64,000 bases of DNA from Gordonia jinghuaiqii (GTDB lineage: Bacteria; Actinomycetota; Actinomycetes; Mycobacteriales; Mycobacteriaceae). Shown here piece by piece: positions 45,377 through 54,174 of this stretch. Position numbers and translations under genes: made by a program. The DNA is taken from NCBI RefSeq assembly GCF_014041935.1, contig NZ_CP059491.1:4278001-4342000 (forward strand), written 5' to 3'. The notes below the pieces were generated by a model. The model saw only the letters and a list, made by a program, of their open reading frames with translations, made no database searches and was not told where the DNA came from. Numbering within the stretch: the first letter of the stretch is position 1; every line of letters begins with the position of its first letter.

Positions 45377-46134
45377 CAGATCACCATCCCGCCGTCGACG
45401 GGCAGCACCTGTCCGGTCACGTACGACGCGGCGTCGGACGCGAAATAGACGAAAGTCGAGGCGATCTCGTCCGGATTCGCCCACCGGCCGAGCGGAATTC
45501 GCGAAAGCGTCTTGGCGGCAAGCTTCTCATCGGTGCGGATCGTGCCGGTCATCTTCGTGGCCGCCAGAGGCGCGACCGCATTGACGGTCACCTTCTTCCG
45601 GGCCAGTTCCTTTGCGAAGGACTTTGTCAGGCCGATGATCCCGGCCTTGGCCGCACTGTAATTCACCTGACCGATCGTGCCGACGAGACCCGCAGCAGAG
45701 GTCACGTTGATGATGCGGCCGGTACCGTCCTCCGGGAGGTAGTCGAGCGCGGCCTGCGTGACCGTGAAGGTTCCACCGACGTGTACGTCGATGACGCGGC
45801 TGAACGCCTCTGCCGTCATCTTCGGCAACATCGCCGGCGCAATGACTCCGGCATTGTTCACGACGATGTTGATCGTGCCGTCACCGAGTGCCGCCGCCCG
45901 TTCGGCGACGACCCTCGCCTGCGAAGCATCTCGCACGTCGAGGTCGACGGAATCCGCCCTGCCGCCGGCAGCGATGACGTCCGCGGCAACCGCGGACGCC
46001 GCGTCTTTGTCGACGTCCGTGACGAGTACCGCCGCACCATGGGCGGCAAGCGCTTTGGCGACGGCTGCGCCGATTCCCCCGCCCGCTCCGGTGACGATCG
46101 CAGTGCGTTTGTCGAGTGAAAAGGTCTGAGACAT
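45376..46134 (-). CDS. Short-chain dehydrogenase/reductase (FabG-like 3-hydroxyacyl dehydrogenase)
   Basis: A 252-aa classical SDR: cofactor motif VTGAGGGIGAAVAKAL, NNAGV, catalytic SAAGL Ser and YSAAKAG Tyr/Lys, and the C-terminal PVDGGMVI. The Asp in VLVTDVDKDAAS favours NAD over NADP, suiting oxidation of a 3-hydroxyacyl-CoA. It starts 1 bp after the acyl-CoA dehydrogenase stop and is followed by the thiolase, the order expected for a beta-oxidation spiral. Confidence 0.92.
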   Translation of the reverse strand: MSQTFSLDKRTAIVTGAGGGIGAAVAKALAAHGAAVLVTDVDKDAASAVAADVIAAGGRADSVDLDVRDASQARVVAERAAALGDGTINIVVNNAGVIAPAMLPKMTAEAFSRVIDVHVGGTFTVTQAALDYLPEDGTGRIINVTSAAGLVGTIGQVNYSAAKAGIIGLTKSFAKELARKKVTVNAVAPLAATKMTGTIRTDEKLAAKTLSRIPLGRWANPDEIASTFVYFASDAASYVTGQVLPVDGGMVI

Positions 46135-46135
46135 A

Positions 46136-47302
46136 TCAGTAGCTCCTGGGAAGGCCGAGTACGTGAGAGCCGAGGAAGTTGAGGATCATCTCCTGGCTGA
46201 TCGGGACGATTCGCATCAGGCGAGCCTCCCGGAAGTACCGAGCGACGTGGTACTCCTCGGAGTAGCCCATACCGCCATGGGTCTGGACGGCACGATCGGC
46301 CGCGTCGAAAGCCGCATCGGCGCAGAGGTATTTCGCTGTGTTCGCCTCACGCCCGCACGGCAGGCCACGGTCATACAGCCAGGTTGCCTTGCGCAGCATC
46401 AGTTCGGCCGCATCGAGACGCGCGAGCGAATCGGCCAGGGGGAACTGAATACCCTGATTCATACCGATCGGGCGCCCGAACACCTCGCGCTCGTTCCCGT
46501 ACGCAACGGCTCGACGCAGGGCCGCGCGCCCGGTACCCAGCGCTTCGGCGGCGATGAGGCATCGCTCGGGATTGAGACCGTCCAGGATGTACTTGAATCC
46601 CTGGCCTTCTTCGCCGACCCGATGCTCCTCGGGAATCCTGAGATCATCGATGAACAGCTCGTTGGAGGTCACCGCATTGCGGCCCATCTTCTTGATGGGA
46701 CGGATGTCGACGTGCGCACGATCCAGATCCGTGAAGAACAGGGTCAGCCCATCCGTCTTCTTATCCACATCCTCGAACTTGGAGGTGCGGGTCAACAGCA
46801 AGATCTTTTCCGACTCGACGGCTTTCGAGATCCACACCTTGCGGCCGTTGACGACGTAGTCCGAGCCGTCGCGCCGCGCATAGGTGGTGATCTTGGTGGT
46901 GTCGAGACCGGCGCCGGGTTCGGTGACACCGAAGCACACGTGCAGATCGCCGGTGGCAATGCGCGGCAGGTTCTCCTTCTTCATCTCTTCCGAGCCGTGC
47001 AGGATCACCGGATGCATCCCGAAGATGGACATGTGCATCGAGCTGGCACCGTTCATCGCCGCACCGGATGCGGCCACCTCCTCGAGCAGGATCGAGGCCT
47101 CGGTGATGCCATATCCGCTGCCGCCGTATTCCTCGGGAGTGGTGATACCGAGCCAGCCGCCCTCCGCGAAAGCGTTGTAGAACTCCGTCGGGAACTCGTG
47201 CGCATCGTCTTTCTCCAGCCAGTACTGGTCATCGAACTTCCCTGCGAGTTCGGCTACGGCTTGCCGGATCGTCTGCTGATCCTCGGTGAGTTCGAAGTCC
47301 AT
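46136..47302 (-). CDS. Acyl-CoA dehydrogenase
   Basis: A 388-aa FAD enzyme that introduces an alpha-beta double bond into an acyl-CoA. It has FELTEDQQTIRQAVAELAGK, GGSGYGITEASILLEEVA, FGVTEPGAGLDTTKITTYAR, RKVWISKAVES, and QTHGGMGYSEEYHVARYFRE near the C-terminus. The usual catalytic Glu position lies in YSEEYHVARYFREARLM. The ATG at 47302 has AGGAGG 7 nt upstream. It is first in a seven-gene minus-strand operon (to 39298) and is preceded by an IclR-type site at 47316-47335. Confidence 0.93.
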   Translation of the reverse strand: MDFELTEDQQTIRQAVAELAGKFDDQYWLEKDDAHEFPTEFYNAFAEGGWLGITTPEEYGGSGYGITEASILLEEVAASGAAMNGASSMHMSIFGMHPVILHGSEEMKKENLPRIATGDLHVCFGVTEPGAGLDTTKITTYARRDGSDYVVNGRKVWISKAVESEKILLLTRTSKFEDVDKKTDGLTLFFTDLDRAHVDIRPIKKMGRNAVTSNELFIDDLRIPEEHRVGEEGQGFKYILDGLNPERCLIAAEALGTGRAALRRAVAYGNEREVFGRPIGMNQGIQFPLADSLARLDAAELMLRKATWLYDRGLPCGREANTAKYLCADAAFDAADRAVQTHGGMGYSEEYHVARYFREARLMRIVPISQEMILNFLGSHVLGLPRSY

Positions 47303-47315
47303 CACTCAACCTCCT

Positions 47316-47335
47316 ACGTTCGCGATTACGAATGC
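47316..47335 (-). promoter_or_regulatory. IclR-regulon operator copy 1
   Basis: On the minus strand, GCATTCGTAATCGCGAACGT matches the sequence at 57078-57097 at 16 of 20 positions, with CGTTCG/CGAACG-type arms 6 bp apart. It abuts the AGGAGG of the acyl-CoA dehydrogenase gene and lies in the 230-bp region divergent from the MaoC gene. A second inverted repeat, ATGCTT-N14-AAGCAT (47332-47357), overlaps it. Confidence 0.6.
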
Positions 47336-47532
47336 TTGTACGGTATAGTGAAAGCATGTGATGGTCAACATGCCAACCGGGTCAGCGTTGCGATGGCCAC
47401 TGCCTAGGCAGTCCGACCATCCGGACAGCGTTCGAGACCGCGGACACCAAGGATCGGAGAGTCGATGCATCCCACCAGCCACGCCCGGCGAGGCCCCAGA
47501 ACCGGCGATGCCCAACAACAGAGGCCGACGAT

Positions 47533-48048
47533 ATGAGTGACGACAAGGCGCCCACGCGCAACGACACCACAACCGACAATCGCCGCCGTCTTGTGCAGCG
47601 CGGGTTGTGGTTCGAGGAGATGGAGACCGAAGTCGTCTATGACCATCGCCCCGGCCGGACCGTGACCGAGGCCGACAACGTCCTCTTCACCACGCTGACC
47701 ATGAACACGCAGCCGCTGCATCTCGACCAGGCCGAGAGTGAACAGCTCGCGCCCTTCCACGACCGATTGGTGAACTCGATGTTCACACTCTCGACCCTTG
47801 TCGGCCTGTCCGTCGCGCAGCTGACGCAAGGGACGATTGTCGCGAATCTCGGCCTCACCGATGTCACGTTCCCGGCGCCGGTGCGCCACGGCGACACGAT
47901 CTACGCCGAAACCGTGGTCACCGAGAAGCGCGAATCGCGTAGGCACACCGACGCCGGAGTCGTCACGTTCGAGCACACGGCTCGAAACCAGCGGGGTGAC
48001 GTCGTCGCCCGCGCAATTCGAGCCACTCTCGTCAGGAAGATGCCATGA
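47533..48048 (+). CDS. MaoC-like enoyl-CoA hydratase (itaconyl/mesaconyl-CoA hydratase type)
   Basis: A 171-aa hotdog-fold hydratase. [20 protein letters not shown], then [21 protein letters not shown] contain the hydratase-2-like Asp/His region, and ATFPAPV-type [20 protein letters not shown] follows. The pattern resembles mesaconyl-/itaconyl-CoA hydratases and the MaoC partner of CitE in mycobacteria. GAGG lies 8 nt before the ATG. Its stop overlaps the CitE start as ATGA, so hydration and lyase steps are coupled. Confidence 0.85.
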   Translation: MSDDKAPTRNDTTTDNRRRLVQRGLWFEEMETEVVYDHRPGRTVTEADNVLFTTLTMNTQPLHLDQAESEQLAPFHDRLVNSMFTLSTLVGLSVAQLTQGTIVANLGLTDVTFPAPVRHGDTIYAETVVTEKRESRRHTDAGVVTFEHTARNQRGDVVARAIRATLVRKMP

Positions 48049-48947
48049 CCAGCCAGCCCACTCGTCCCGGCTGGCTCTTCTGCCCGGCCGACCGACCCGA
48101 CCGTTACACCAAGGCACTTGCCGTGGCCGACGTGGTGATCCTCGACCTCGAGGACGCGGTATCGCCGACGAACAAGTCCGCCGCGCGTTCCGCCGTCACC
48201 GATTTGATTCGCACCCGAACCTACGAAGCCGCGCGGACCGTGGTGCGCATACACGGTGCCGGCGACCCTCAGCACCAATCCGATCTGGATCTGGTCGCCA
48301 AGTGCGGTCTCGAGACGGTCATGCTGGCCAAAGCCGAAGGACCACAGGACCTTTCGTCCTTGCAGAATGTCTCGGTGATCGCCCTCATCGAAACCCCGCT
48401 CGGCCTCGAGCGCTGCTCGGAGATCGCCGACGCCCCCTGCGTCACCGGACTGATGTGGGGCGCCGACGACCTGGTGGCAGGGCTGGGCGGTCATTCCGCT
48501 CGCTTCGACGACGGCAGTTTCCGCGACATCGCCCGTTTCGCACGCGCGCGCGTCCTGACCGCCGCGAAGGCGCGCGGACTCCTCGCCCTGGACGGCGTCC
48601 ACATGGACATCGGTGACACCGCAGGCCTGCAGGCCGAATGCGAGGACGCCGTCGCGGTCGGTTTCGACGCGACTGCCGCGATCCATCCGAGCCAGGTGCC
48701 GGTGATCCAGCGCGCGTACGCCCCGTCATCGGACCAGCTCGACTGGGCGCGAGCACTTCTCGAAGCAACCGCGGACAACCCCGGGGTCACGACCTTCCGG
48801 GGGCGGATGGTCGACGGCCCGGTATACGCGCAAGCGCGACGTATCGTCGACCGAGCCGCAGTCGCGATGCCGGCAGACGACAGCGCAACGACACACAACT
48901 CCCACAACGCGGACGGAAGCACCATCCGCGCAAGCGAAAGGGTCTGA
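48045..48947 (+). CDS. CitE-like HpcH/HpaI-family acyl-CoA lyase
   Basis: A 300-aa TIM-barrel lyase of the citrate-lyase-beta family. [20 protein letters not shown] and [19 protein letters not shown] hold the substrate and Mg region, [18 protein letters not shown] the metal Glu, [14 protein letters not shown] follows, and the tail has [13 protein letters not shown]. Characterised relatives cleave citramalyl-CoA, malyl-CoA or (R)-HMG-CoA. Cleavage of an HMG-CoA-like substrate would give acetoacetate plus acetyl-CoA, which fits the ligase and thiolase in the divergent operon. The last ~25 aa are hydrophilic and poorly conserved-looking. Confidence 0.88.
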   Translation: MTSQPTRPGWLFCPADRPDRYTKALAVADVVILDLEDAVSPTNKSAARSAVTDLIRTRTYEAARTVVRIHGAGDPQHQSDLDLVAKCGLETVMLAKAEGPQDLSSLQNVSVIALIETPLGLERCSEIADAPCVTGLMWGADDLVAGLGGHSARFDDGSFRDIARFARARVLTAAKARGLLALDGVHMDIGDTAGLQAECEDAVAVGFDATAAIHPSQVPVIQRAYAPSSDQLDWARALLEATADNPGVTTFRGRMVDGPVYAQARRIVDRAAVAMPADDSATTHNSHNADGSTIRASERV

Positions 48948-48949
48948 AC

Positions 48950-50008
48950 ATGACAGTGATGGTGACGGGCACAGGATTCGTGGGCAGCTACGTTGTCAGG
49001 GATCTGCTGGCCGCCGGCGAAAAAGTGGTCCTCTACGGCTACTTCGGCGGTCGCGGCGAACCGGCCACAACCGACCTACCCGACCTCGGCTTCCTCGACT
49101 ACCTCGTGGGGGGTGACCTGTTCGACAAGGTCGGCGTGGTCGTCGGTGACATCGCCGACCCGGATGCGCTCAAATCCACGGTCGAGGCCCATGACGTCGA
49201 CTCCGTGGTTCATCTCGCCTCCATGGTCGCCGCAGCTTCAGAGGCCAATGCCCCCGCAGCGGTACGCGTCAATGCGGGCGGAACGGTGAACTTGTTCGAG
49301 ACGGCAGCACAGCTGAAGCTCCGCAAGGTTGTCTGGGCCAGTTCGGTCACCGTGTTCGGGCCACGTTCGGAAGGGGCGGACGGGGTCATCAGCGACGACA
49401 GCCTCCTGGACCCGGACGGCGTGTACGGCGCGTCGAAGGTGTTCTCCGAACACCTCGCCCAGCGTTACCACGAGAACTTCGGGCTGGAGAGCGTCGGCCT
49501 GCGTCTGAGCCGCGTCTACGGCTTCGGTGAACACGTGAAAGCGGGCCGCGGATCGGGTACGACCTGGCTCCTGGAGGCGTTACACAACGCTGCGGTGCAG
49601 TCCGGGACAGCCGAGTTCCTGTTCGGGGATATGAGCCTCGACTTCCACTACGTGGAGGACGTCGCGGAGGCCTTCCTTCAGGCCCTGGCCGGTCCCGCGC
49701 TCGGCGCTCCGTCGTACCTCACCCATGGCGACTACCGCCCGATCGCGGAGGCATACGGGTTCCTCAGGGAACTCCTTCCGGACGCCGACATGAAGTTGTC
49801 GGGCAGCGACGCCGACCTGCCGGCCGGGTCCACCATGGCGTGGGCACGCCGATACGACGCCAGCCGCGCCGAGAAGGATCTCGGCATCCGCAGCCGATAC
49901 TCCATGGAAGAGGGGCTTTACCGAACTGTCAGCCAATACCGGCGGTACGCGGGCCTGGACCCCGTCGCGCGCCCGGCGGTGTTGTCCGCATCGGATGCGA
50001 CATCGTAG
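48950..50008 (+). CDS. Extended SDR (NAD-dependent epimerase/dehydratase family)
   Basis: A 352-aa extended SDR: VTGTGFVGSYVVRDLLAAGE gives the NAD motif, VVHLASMVAAASEAN the substrate region, ASSVTVFGP the Ser, and DGVYGASKVFSEHLAQRYHE the Tyr-x3-Lys pair. DFHYVEDVAEAFLQAL is typical. It is probably an alcohol or hydroxyacid dehydrogenase acting on a pathway intermediate rather than a sugar epimerase. It begins 2 bp after the CitE stop. The longer open frame upstream is a shadow of CitE. Confidence 0.87.
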   Translation: MTVMVTGTGFVGSYVVRDLLAAGEKVVLYGYFGGRGEPATTDLPDLGFLDYLVGGDLFDKVGVVVGDIADPDALKSTVEAHDVDSVVHLASMVAAASEANAPAAVRVNAGGTVNLFETAAQLKLRKVVWASSVTVFGPRSEGADGVISDDSLLDPDGVYGASKVFSEHLAQRYHENFGLESVGLRLSRVYGFGEHVKAGRGSGTTWLLEALHNAAVQSGTAEFLFGDMSLDFHYVEDVAEAFLQALAGPALGAPSYLTHGDYRPIAEAYGFLRELLPDADMKLSGSDADLPAGSTMAWARRYDASRAEKDLGIRSRYSMEEGLYRTVSQYRRYAGLDPVARPAVLSASDATS

Positions 50009-50121
50009 AAGTACCAGCACAAACCGCAGCCGCCCGCCATCTCGGTGGGCGGCTGTTCTCTTCTGGACCACTCCAAGAGGCTTCCCGACGATCACGGAAA
50101 TTCGGGCCGAACGAACGCTAG

Positions 50122-50166
50122 GCGTTCGTAATATCGATCTGGCATACTCAATACCGAACATAAGTG
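50122..50166 (+). promoter_or_regulatory. IclR-regulon operator copy 2 with second element
   Basis: GCGTTCGTAATATCGA (50122-50137) is identical over 16 nt to 57078-57093. A second element around CAATACCGAACAT (50149-50161) repeats the one in the BVMO/IclR region at exactly the same offset (GAACAT starts 34 nt after the first G in both). It lies 176 bp before the CoA-transferase start. Confidence 0.7.
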
Positions 50167-50297
50167 ACGCGAACCTCTACACCGCGAAACCGTGATCTGT
50201 ATTTCAGGATCGACGCGAAGTCATGCCGCGGACTCCTGCCCAACGGGGCCGATCCCGAACCGCCGGCAGCGAATCAGCCCGAAAGGACATGTGCACC

Positions 50298-52379
50298 ATG
50301 ACAACAACCATCCCCACGAACAGCGAGGCCTCGCTGTCCGAAGCGCCCGAGCACCTCTGGCTCGAAGGGCTCGCTGTCGCGACGGCGGGCGAGTCGGCCG
50401 CGGTGAGAATTGCCGGACGCGTCCTGGCTCAGTTCGGTGCACTCGTGCACGACCTGAGCACGCTGCGTGACGACGCCGCACCGGCATGGGAGCAGATCGA
50501 CATCGTTCTCACCGACCGCGTGCAGAGCCCGTGCGCACTTCCCTGCGGGGCCGGAGGCAGCGCCGCAGATCACCTGGCCTACGCGACCGCACACAATCGA
50601 TCGGTGTGGGTTACGTTGTCCGCCTACGGTTTGTCTTCGGATCGCGCCGATAGATTCGCATCCAACATGACCCTGCTCGCGGCCGGCGGGATCCTGGGCC
50701 ACAGCCGAATCGGCGAGGACCAACCGCCGACGGTCCCTGCCGGATCACTGGGACTGAACCTCGCCGGCCACGTGATGGCAGCTGCCGCGCTTCACGGCCT
50801 GCATGCGCGGAGGACGGAGGGCCATCCCGTCCATGTCGACGTGTCGGCACAAGCGGCCATCATCTCCACCGGCCTCACCCTCGAAATGGCACATGCGCTA
50901 TCGAACTGTCCCGATCAGGGCGGCAGTTCGCGCTACGGGGCGCCGACGGGCTTCTTCGACTGCGCCGACGGCGCAATCTATGTCGTCGTTCTCGAACAGC
51001 ATCAGTGGGCAGGATTTCAGAAGGCACTCGCCCCCGCCTTGGACGGCATCGCCACCCTCGAGGAGGCCCGCAACCGTTCAGCTGAGGTGAACAGCACACT
51101 GGAGCAATGGCTTTCGACACGTACCGCCGCCGAAACCGAGCAGGTACTCCAGTCCTTCGGCGTCCCCTGCACCCGGGTGAACACCGCGAGCGAGTTCATC
51201 GCGCGATCACGCTCCGCCGGGCGGCCGTTCGATGTCAACGGTGCGGGCGCACGTGCATTGCCGGGCCTCGTCGAAACCGTTGGCGGCAAGCACTCTGATC
51301 ATGGCGCCGCTGGGGCGATTCCGCTCGGCTCGCTGCGGATTCTCGATGCGGGTCACGTCCTGGCGGTCCCGCTGGCCGGAGCGTGGCTCGGTGCGATGGG
51401 TGCGCGGGTCACGAAGCTGGAGGATCCCAAGCGTCTCGACGTCTACCGCCGCCGCGGCCCGTTCGCAGACGGCGTCCCGGGGCTCAATCGGAGCGCTTAT
51501 TTCAACCACATCAACTTCTGCAAAGAGACACTGGACGTCACCACGGGACACGGGGAGGACACCGTCGATCTCGCGTCCTTCGACGTCGTTCTCAACAACC
51601 TGAGCCGGCATCGCGCGGAGCGCCTCGGCGTCGACGGCGAGTCCGTCTTCGCGGATACCTCTGCGCGGTTGGTAATCGCCTCGAGTGGCTTCGGCAGGGC
51701 CGGCGCGTGGTCGGAGTATCGGGCGTACGGCCACAACATCCACGCGTTCGCCGGACTGGTCGCGGCCAGCCGAGACGCCCGCGGGCGGATGGCGGACGTC
51801 GGCACACCCTGGGCCGACCCGCTGTCGAGTGTGGGCATCGCGACGTGGGTTCTCGCCTGGTCGCTGGCGGATGATCACACCTCGAGCACCTCGGTGGACT
51901 TCTCGATGGCTGAACTGATCTGTGCGCAGATCGCCGATGTCGCGGACCCGGATTCAACTGATGTTCCTTCGTCCGCCAACGAAATCCGTGAATTCTTCCT
52001 TCGCATTCCCGGGTCTGATCGCTTACTCGCCGTGACCCTCAACGACGCGTCGGAAGCGCAGCGCTTCGAGCTGACGGTCGGGTACGACCTGCCGAAGCTG
52101 CTGACCACCACCGAGCTGGTCGACCTACCGTGGCAATCGGCACCTGATGCAGACACGCTGGAACGCGCATTGCTCGCAGCAGGGCTCTCCGTCTCCCTGG
52201 TACACACCGCTCATGACCTCGCTGACGACCAATTCGTCCGCAGCACAGGCCTTTACCAGCCTGTGAAGAGTCCGACACTGGGTGAGTACGAAGTCACCGG
52301 ACTCCCGTGGGTCCTGAGCGACGCTGCGCGACCGATCCTGAAGGCGGCGCCCGAACGTCCCGGCTCGGAATCGATCTGA
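50298..52379 (+). CDS. Double-length CaiB/BaiF family III CoA-transferase
   Basis: A 693-aa fusion of two CaiB/BaiF-type units; single enzymes are about 400 aa. The N-terminal half (about 1-310) has GLNLAGHVMAAAALHGLHAR, EGHPVHVDVSAQAAI and YGAPTGFFDCADGAIYVVVL. The second half restarts at LGSLRILDAGHVLAVPLAGA, then WLGAMGARVTKLEDPKRLD and FNHINFCKETLDVT. Fused forms of this kind usually transfer CoA between a dicarboxylic or steroid-like acid and a donor. The ATG at 50298 is 10 nt past GGA; ATG 50289 is possible. Preceded by an IclR-type operator, followed by a strong terminator. Confidence 0.87.
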   Translation: MTTTIPTNSEASLSEAPEHLWLEGLAVATAGESAAVRIAGRVLAQFGALVHDLSTLRDDAAPAWEQIDIVLTDRVQSPCALPCGAGGSAADHLAYATAHNRSVWVTLSAYGLSSDRADRFASNMTLLAAGGILGHSRIGEDQPPTVPAGSLGLNLAGHVMAAAALHGLHARRTEGHPVHVDVSAQAAIISTGLTLEMAHALSNCPDQGGSSRYGAPTGFFDCADGAIYVVVLEQHQWAGFQKALAPALDGIATLEEARNRSAEVNSTLEQWLSTRTAAETEQVLQSFGVPCTRVNTASEFIARSRSAGRPFDVNGAGARALPGLVETVGGKHSDHGAAGAIPLGSLRILDAGHVLAVPLAGAWLGAMGARVTKLEDPKRLDVYRRRGPFADGVPGLNRSAYFNHINFCKETLDVTTGHGEDTVDLASFDVVLNNLSRHRAERLGVDGESVFADTSARLVIASSGFGRAGAWSEYRAYGHNIHAFAGLVAASRDARGRMADVGTPWADPLSSVGIATWVLAWSLADDHTSSTSVDFSMAELICAQIADVADPDSTDVPSSANEIREFFLRIPGSDRLLAVTLNDASEAQRFELTVGYDLPKLLTTTELVDLPWQSAPDADTLERALLAAGLSVSLVHTAHDLADDQFVRSTGLYQPVKSPTLGEYEVTGLPWVLSDAARPILKAAPERPGSESI

Positions 52380-52398
52380 CCGACGAATCGTCGACACG

Positions 52399-52452
52399 GA
52401 CAAACCGCCGCCCGGCAGTGCATCCCAGATGCGCGCCGGGCGGCGGTTTGTC
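52399..52452 (+). terminator. Strong terminator after the CoA-transferase
   Basis: A perfect 18-bp stem (GACAAACCGCCGCCCGGC and complement) with an 18-nt loop that contains a further 5-bp pairing (GCATC/GATGC). It starts 20 bp past the stop. Confidence 0.9.
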
Positions 52453-52521
52453 ATATGTGCGTTGGTCGCATAGACGGCGGTGACGGGATGCCGGCGCCGG
52501 CCGGGATGTGCGGCAGAGACA

Positions 52522-52562
52522 GACAACGGTGGCGCACCTCATCGAGGTGCGCCACCGTTGTC
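52522..52562 (-). terminator. Strong terminator after the aldehyde dehydrogenase
   Basis: A perfect 19-bp stem (GACAACGGTGGCGCACCTC and complement) with a 3-nt loop, 34 bp beyond the aldehyde dehydrogenase stop. With the hairpin at 52399-52452 it insulates the two convergent operons. Confidence 0.9.
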
Positions 52563-52595
52563 TTGCGCGGATCGGCGAAGGCCTATCCCGTCATC

Positions 52596-54086
52596 TCAGC
52601 GGTCGAGTGCCTCCAGAACCGACTTGGTCTCGAGATAGGCGTCGAGACCTTCGAAGCTTCCGTCACGGCCCCACCCGGACTGACGGTAACCGCCTTGCGG
52701 CACATGGATTCCTCCCGCACGGTGCACGTTGACCCCCACCCGGCCGGCGCGCAGGCGTCGTGCCACGGCATGCGCCGAGCCGATGTCGCGCGTCCACACG
52801 CTGGCGGCGAGGCCGTACTCGGAATCGTTGGCGGCCGAGATCGCTTCTTCGACGTCGTGGATGCGCATCGCTCCGATGACCGGGCCGAAGATCTCCTCGC
52901 GAACCACCTTCATCTCGGAAGTCACGTCGGCCAGCACGGTCGGTTCGAAGAAGAACCCCTTGCCGCCCACCGGCGATCCACCCGTCACCAGCCGCGCCCC
53001 GTCCGCGAGACCGCTCTGGACGTACCCATCGACAGTGGCGAGTTGCTTCGCCGAGATGAGCGGCCCGAGTTGGACACCGGGGTCGGTGCCGTAGCCGATC
53101 TTGAGTGCTCGACCAGCCGCTCCGACGCCGGCGACCACCTCTTCGTAGATGTCGTCGTGTACGTACAGACGCGTGCCCGAGGTACAGATCTGCCCGGCGT
53201 TGTAGAAGATCGCGGCGGCGACCGCGGGGATGACCTTGTCGACCTCCGCATCGGCCAGCACGATCACCGGCGACTTCCCGCCGAGTTCCAAGGTCAACTT
53301 CTTGAGGTTTCCCGTGGCGGCGTGAACGATCGACTTCCCGACCGCAGTCGACCCGGTGAACGACACCTTGTCGATTCCGGGATGCGCGGCAATGGCGGAG
53401 CCCACCGCTTCTCCACCACCCATCACCACGTTGACCACACCGCTGGGGACACCGGCCTCTTCGAGAATTCGGACGAGCTGCAACGCGGTCAGCGGTGTTT
53501 CGGATGCCGGTTTGAGCACACATGCACACCCCGCGGCTAGCGCCGGCGCGATCTTCTGGGCAGCCACGACGAGCGGCGCGTTCCACGAAGCTATGAGCCC
53601 GGCAACGCCAATCGGCTCCCGAAGGGTATAGGAGTGCACGCGCCGCTCCGCCGGACCGATCTCCAACGTGCGCCCATGGATCTTGTCCGCGAGTCCGGCG
53701 TAGTAGCGAAACGCTGCCGCGGCCTCGCCGACCATGGCGAACGCATCGGCGATCGGGAGGCCGACATTCCGGCTTTCCAGACGGGAGAGCTCGTCACGAC
53801 GGGACTCGATCAGGTCGGCGACCCGCCATAGGACGACGCCGCGTTCGGCGCCGGAGAGCCGCCGCCAACGCTGGTCGTCGAAGGCCTCACGGGCAACTTC
53901 CACCGCGCGGTCGACATCGCTCGCGGTGCCGCGGGCGACCCGGGCGATCACCTCTCCGGTACCTGGATCGAAGACATCTCCCGTCGCGCCGGTCGACGAG
54001 TCGACCTCCTCGCCATCGATGAACATTCCGAGCGTCGCTGTGGACCCGAGCCTTGCGCGGTCGGTCCCGATCGCCTCTGCGGTCAT
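52596..54086 (-). CDS. NAD(P)-dependent aldehyde dehydrogenase
   Basis: A 496-aa ALDH. Cofactor site IASWNAPLVVAAQKIAPALA and KVSFTGSTAVGKSI, general-base Glu in LTLELGGKSPVIV, nucleophilic Cys in NAGQICTSGTRLYVHDD, and EIFGPVIGAM are all intact. It oxidises an aldehyde, likely the product of the NDMA-type alcohol dehydrogenase or of ester/lactone breakdown after Baeyer-Villiger oxidation. The ATG is preceded by GAGGAAACGT. It is third in the minus-strand operon BVMO-crotonase-ALDH, 88 bp after the crotonase. Confidence 0.94.
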   Translation of the reverse strand: MTAEAIGTDRARLGSTATLGMFIDGEEVDSSTGATGDVFDPGTGEVIARVARGTASDVDRAVEVAREAFDDQRWRRLSGAERGVVLWRVADLIESRRDELSRLESRNVGLPIADAFAMVGEAAAAFRYYAGLADKIHGRTLEIGPAERRVHSYTLREPIGVAGLIASWNAPLVVAAQKIAPALAAGCACVLKPASETPLTALQLVRILEEAGVPSGVVNVVMGGGEAVGSAIAAHPGIDKVSFTGSTAVGKSIVHAATGNLKKLTLELGGKSPVIVLADAEVDKVIPAVAAAIFYNAGQICTSGTRLYVHDDIYEEVVAGVGAAGRALKIGYGTDPGVQLGPLISAKQLATVDGYVQSGLADGARLVTGGSPVGGKGFFFEPTVLADVTSEMKVVREEIFGPVIGAMRIHDVEEAISAANDSEYGLAASVWTRDIGSAHAVARRLRAGRVGVNVHRAGGIHVPQGGYRQSGWGRDGSFEGLDAYLETKSVLEALDR

Positions 54087-54174
54087 ACGTTTCCTCTACT
54101 TCCGTGGCAGGCCGATACGCGAATTCTCCGTTCTGCGCTCGGCGAGCCGGACTTCACTGAACTCGGCGATGTGA

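Noticed and set aside
54110..54150. Possible IclR-type site before the aldehyde dehydrogenase
   Set aside because: Only a short partial match with wrong spacing; the gene is probably read from the BVMO promoter.
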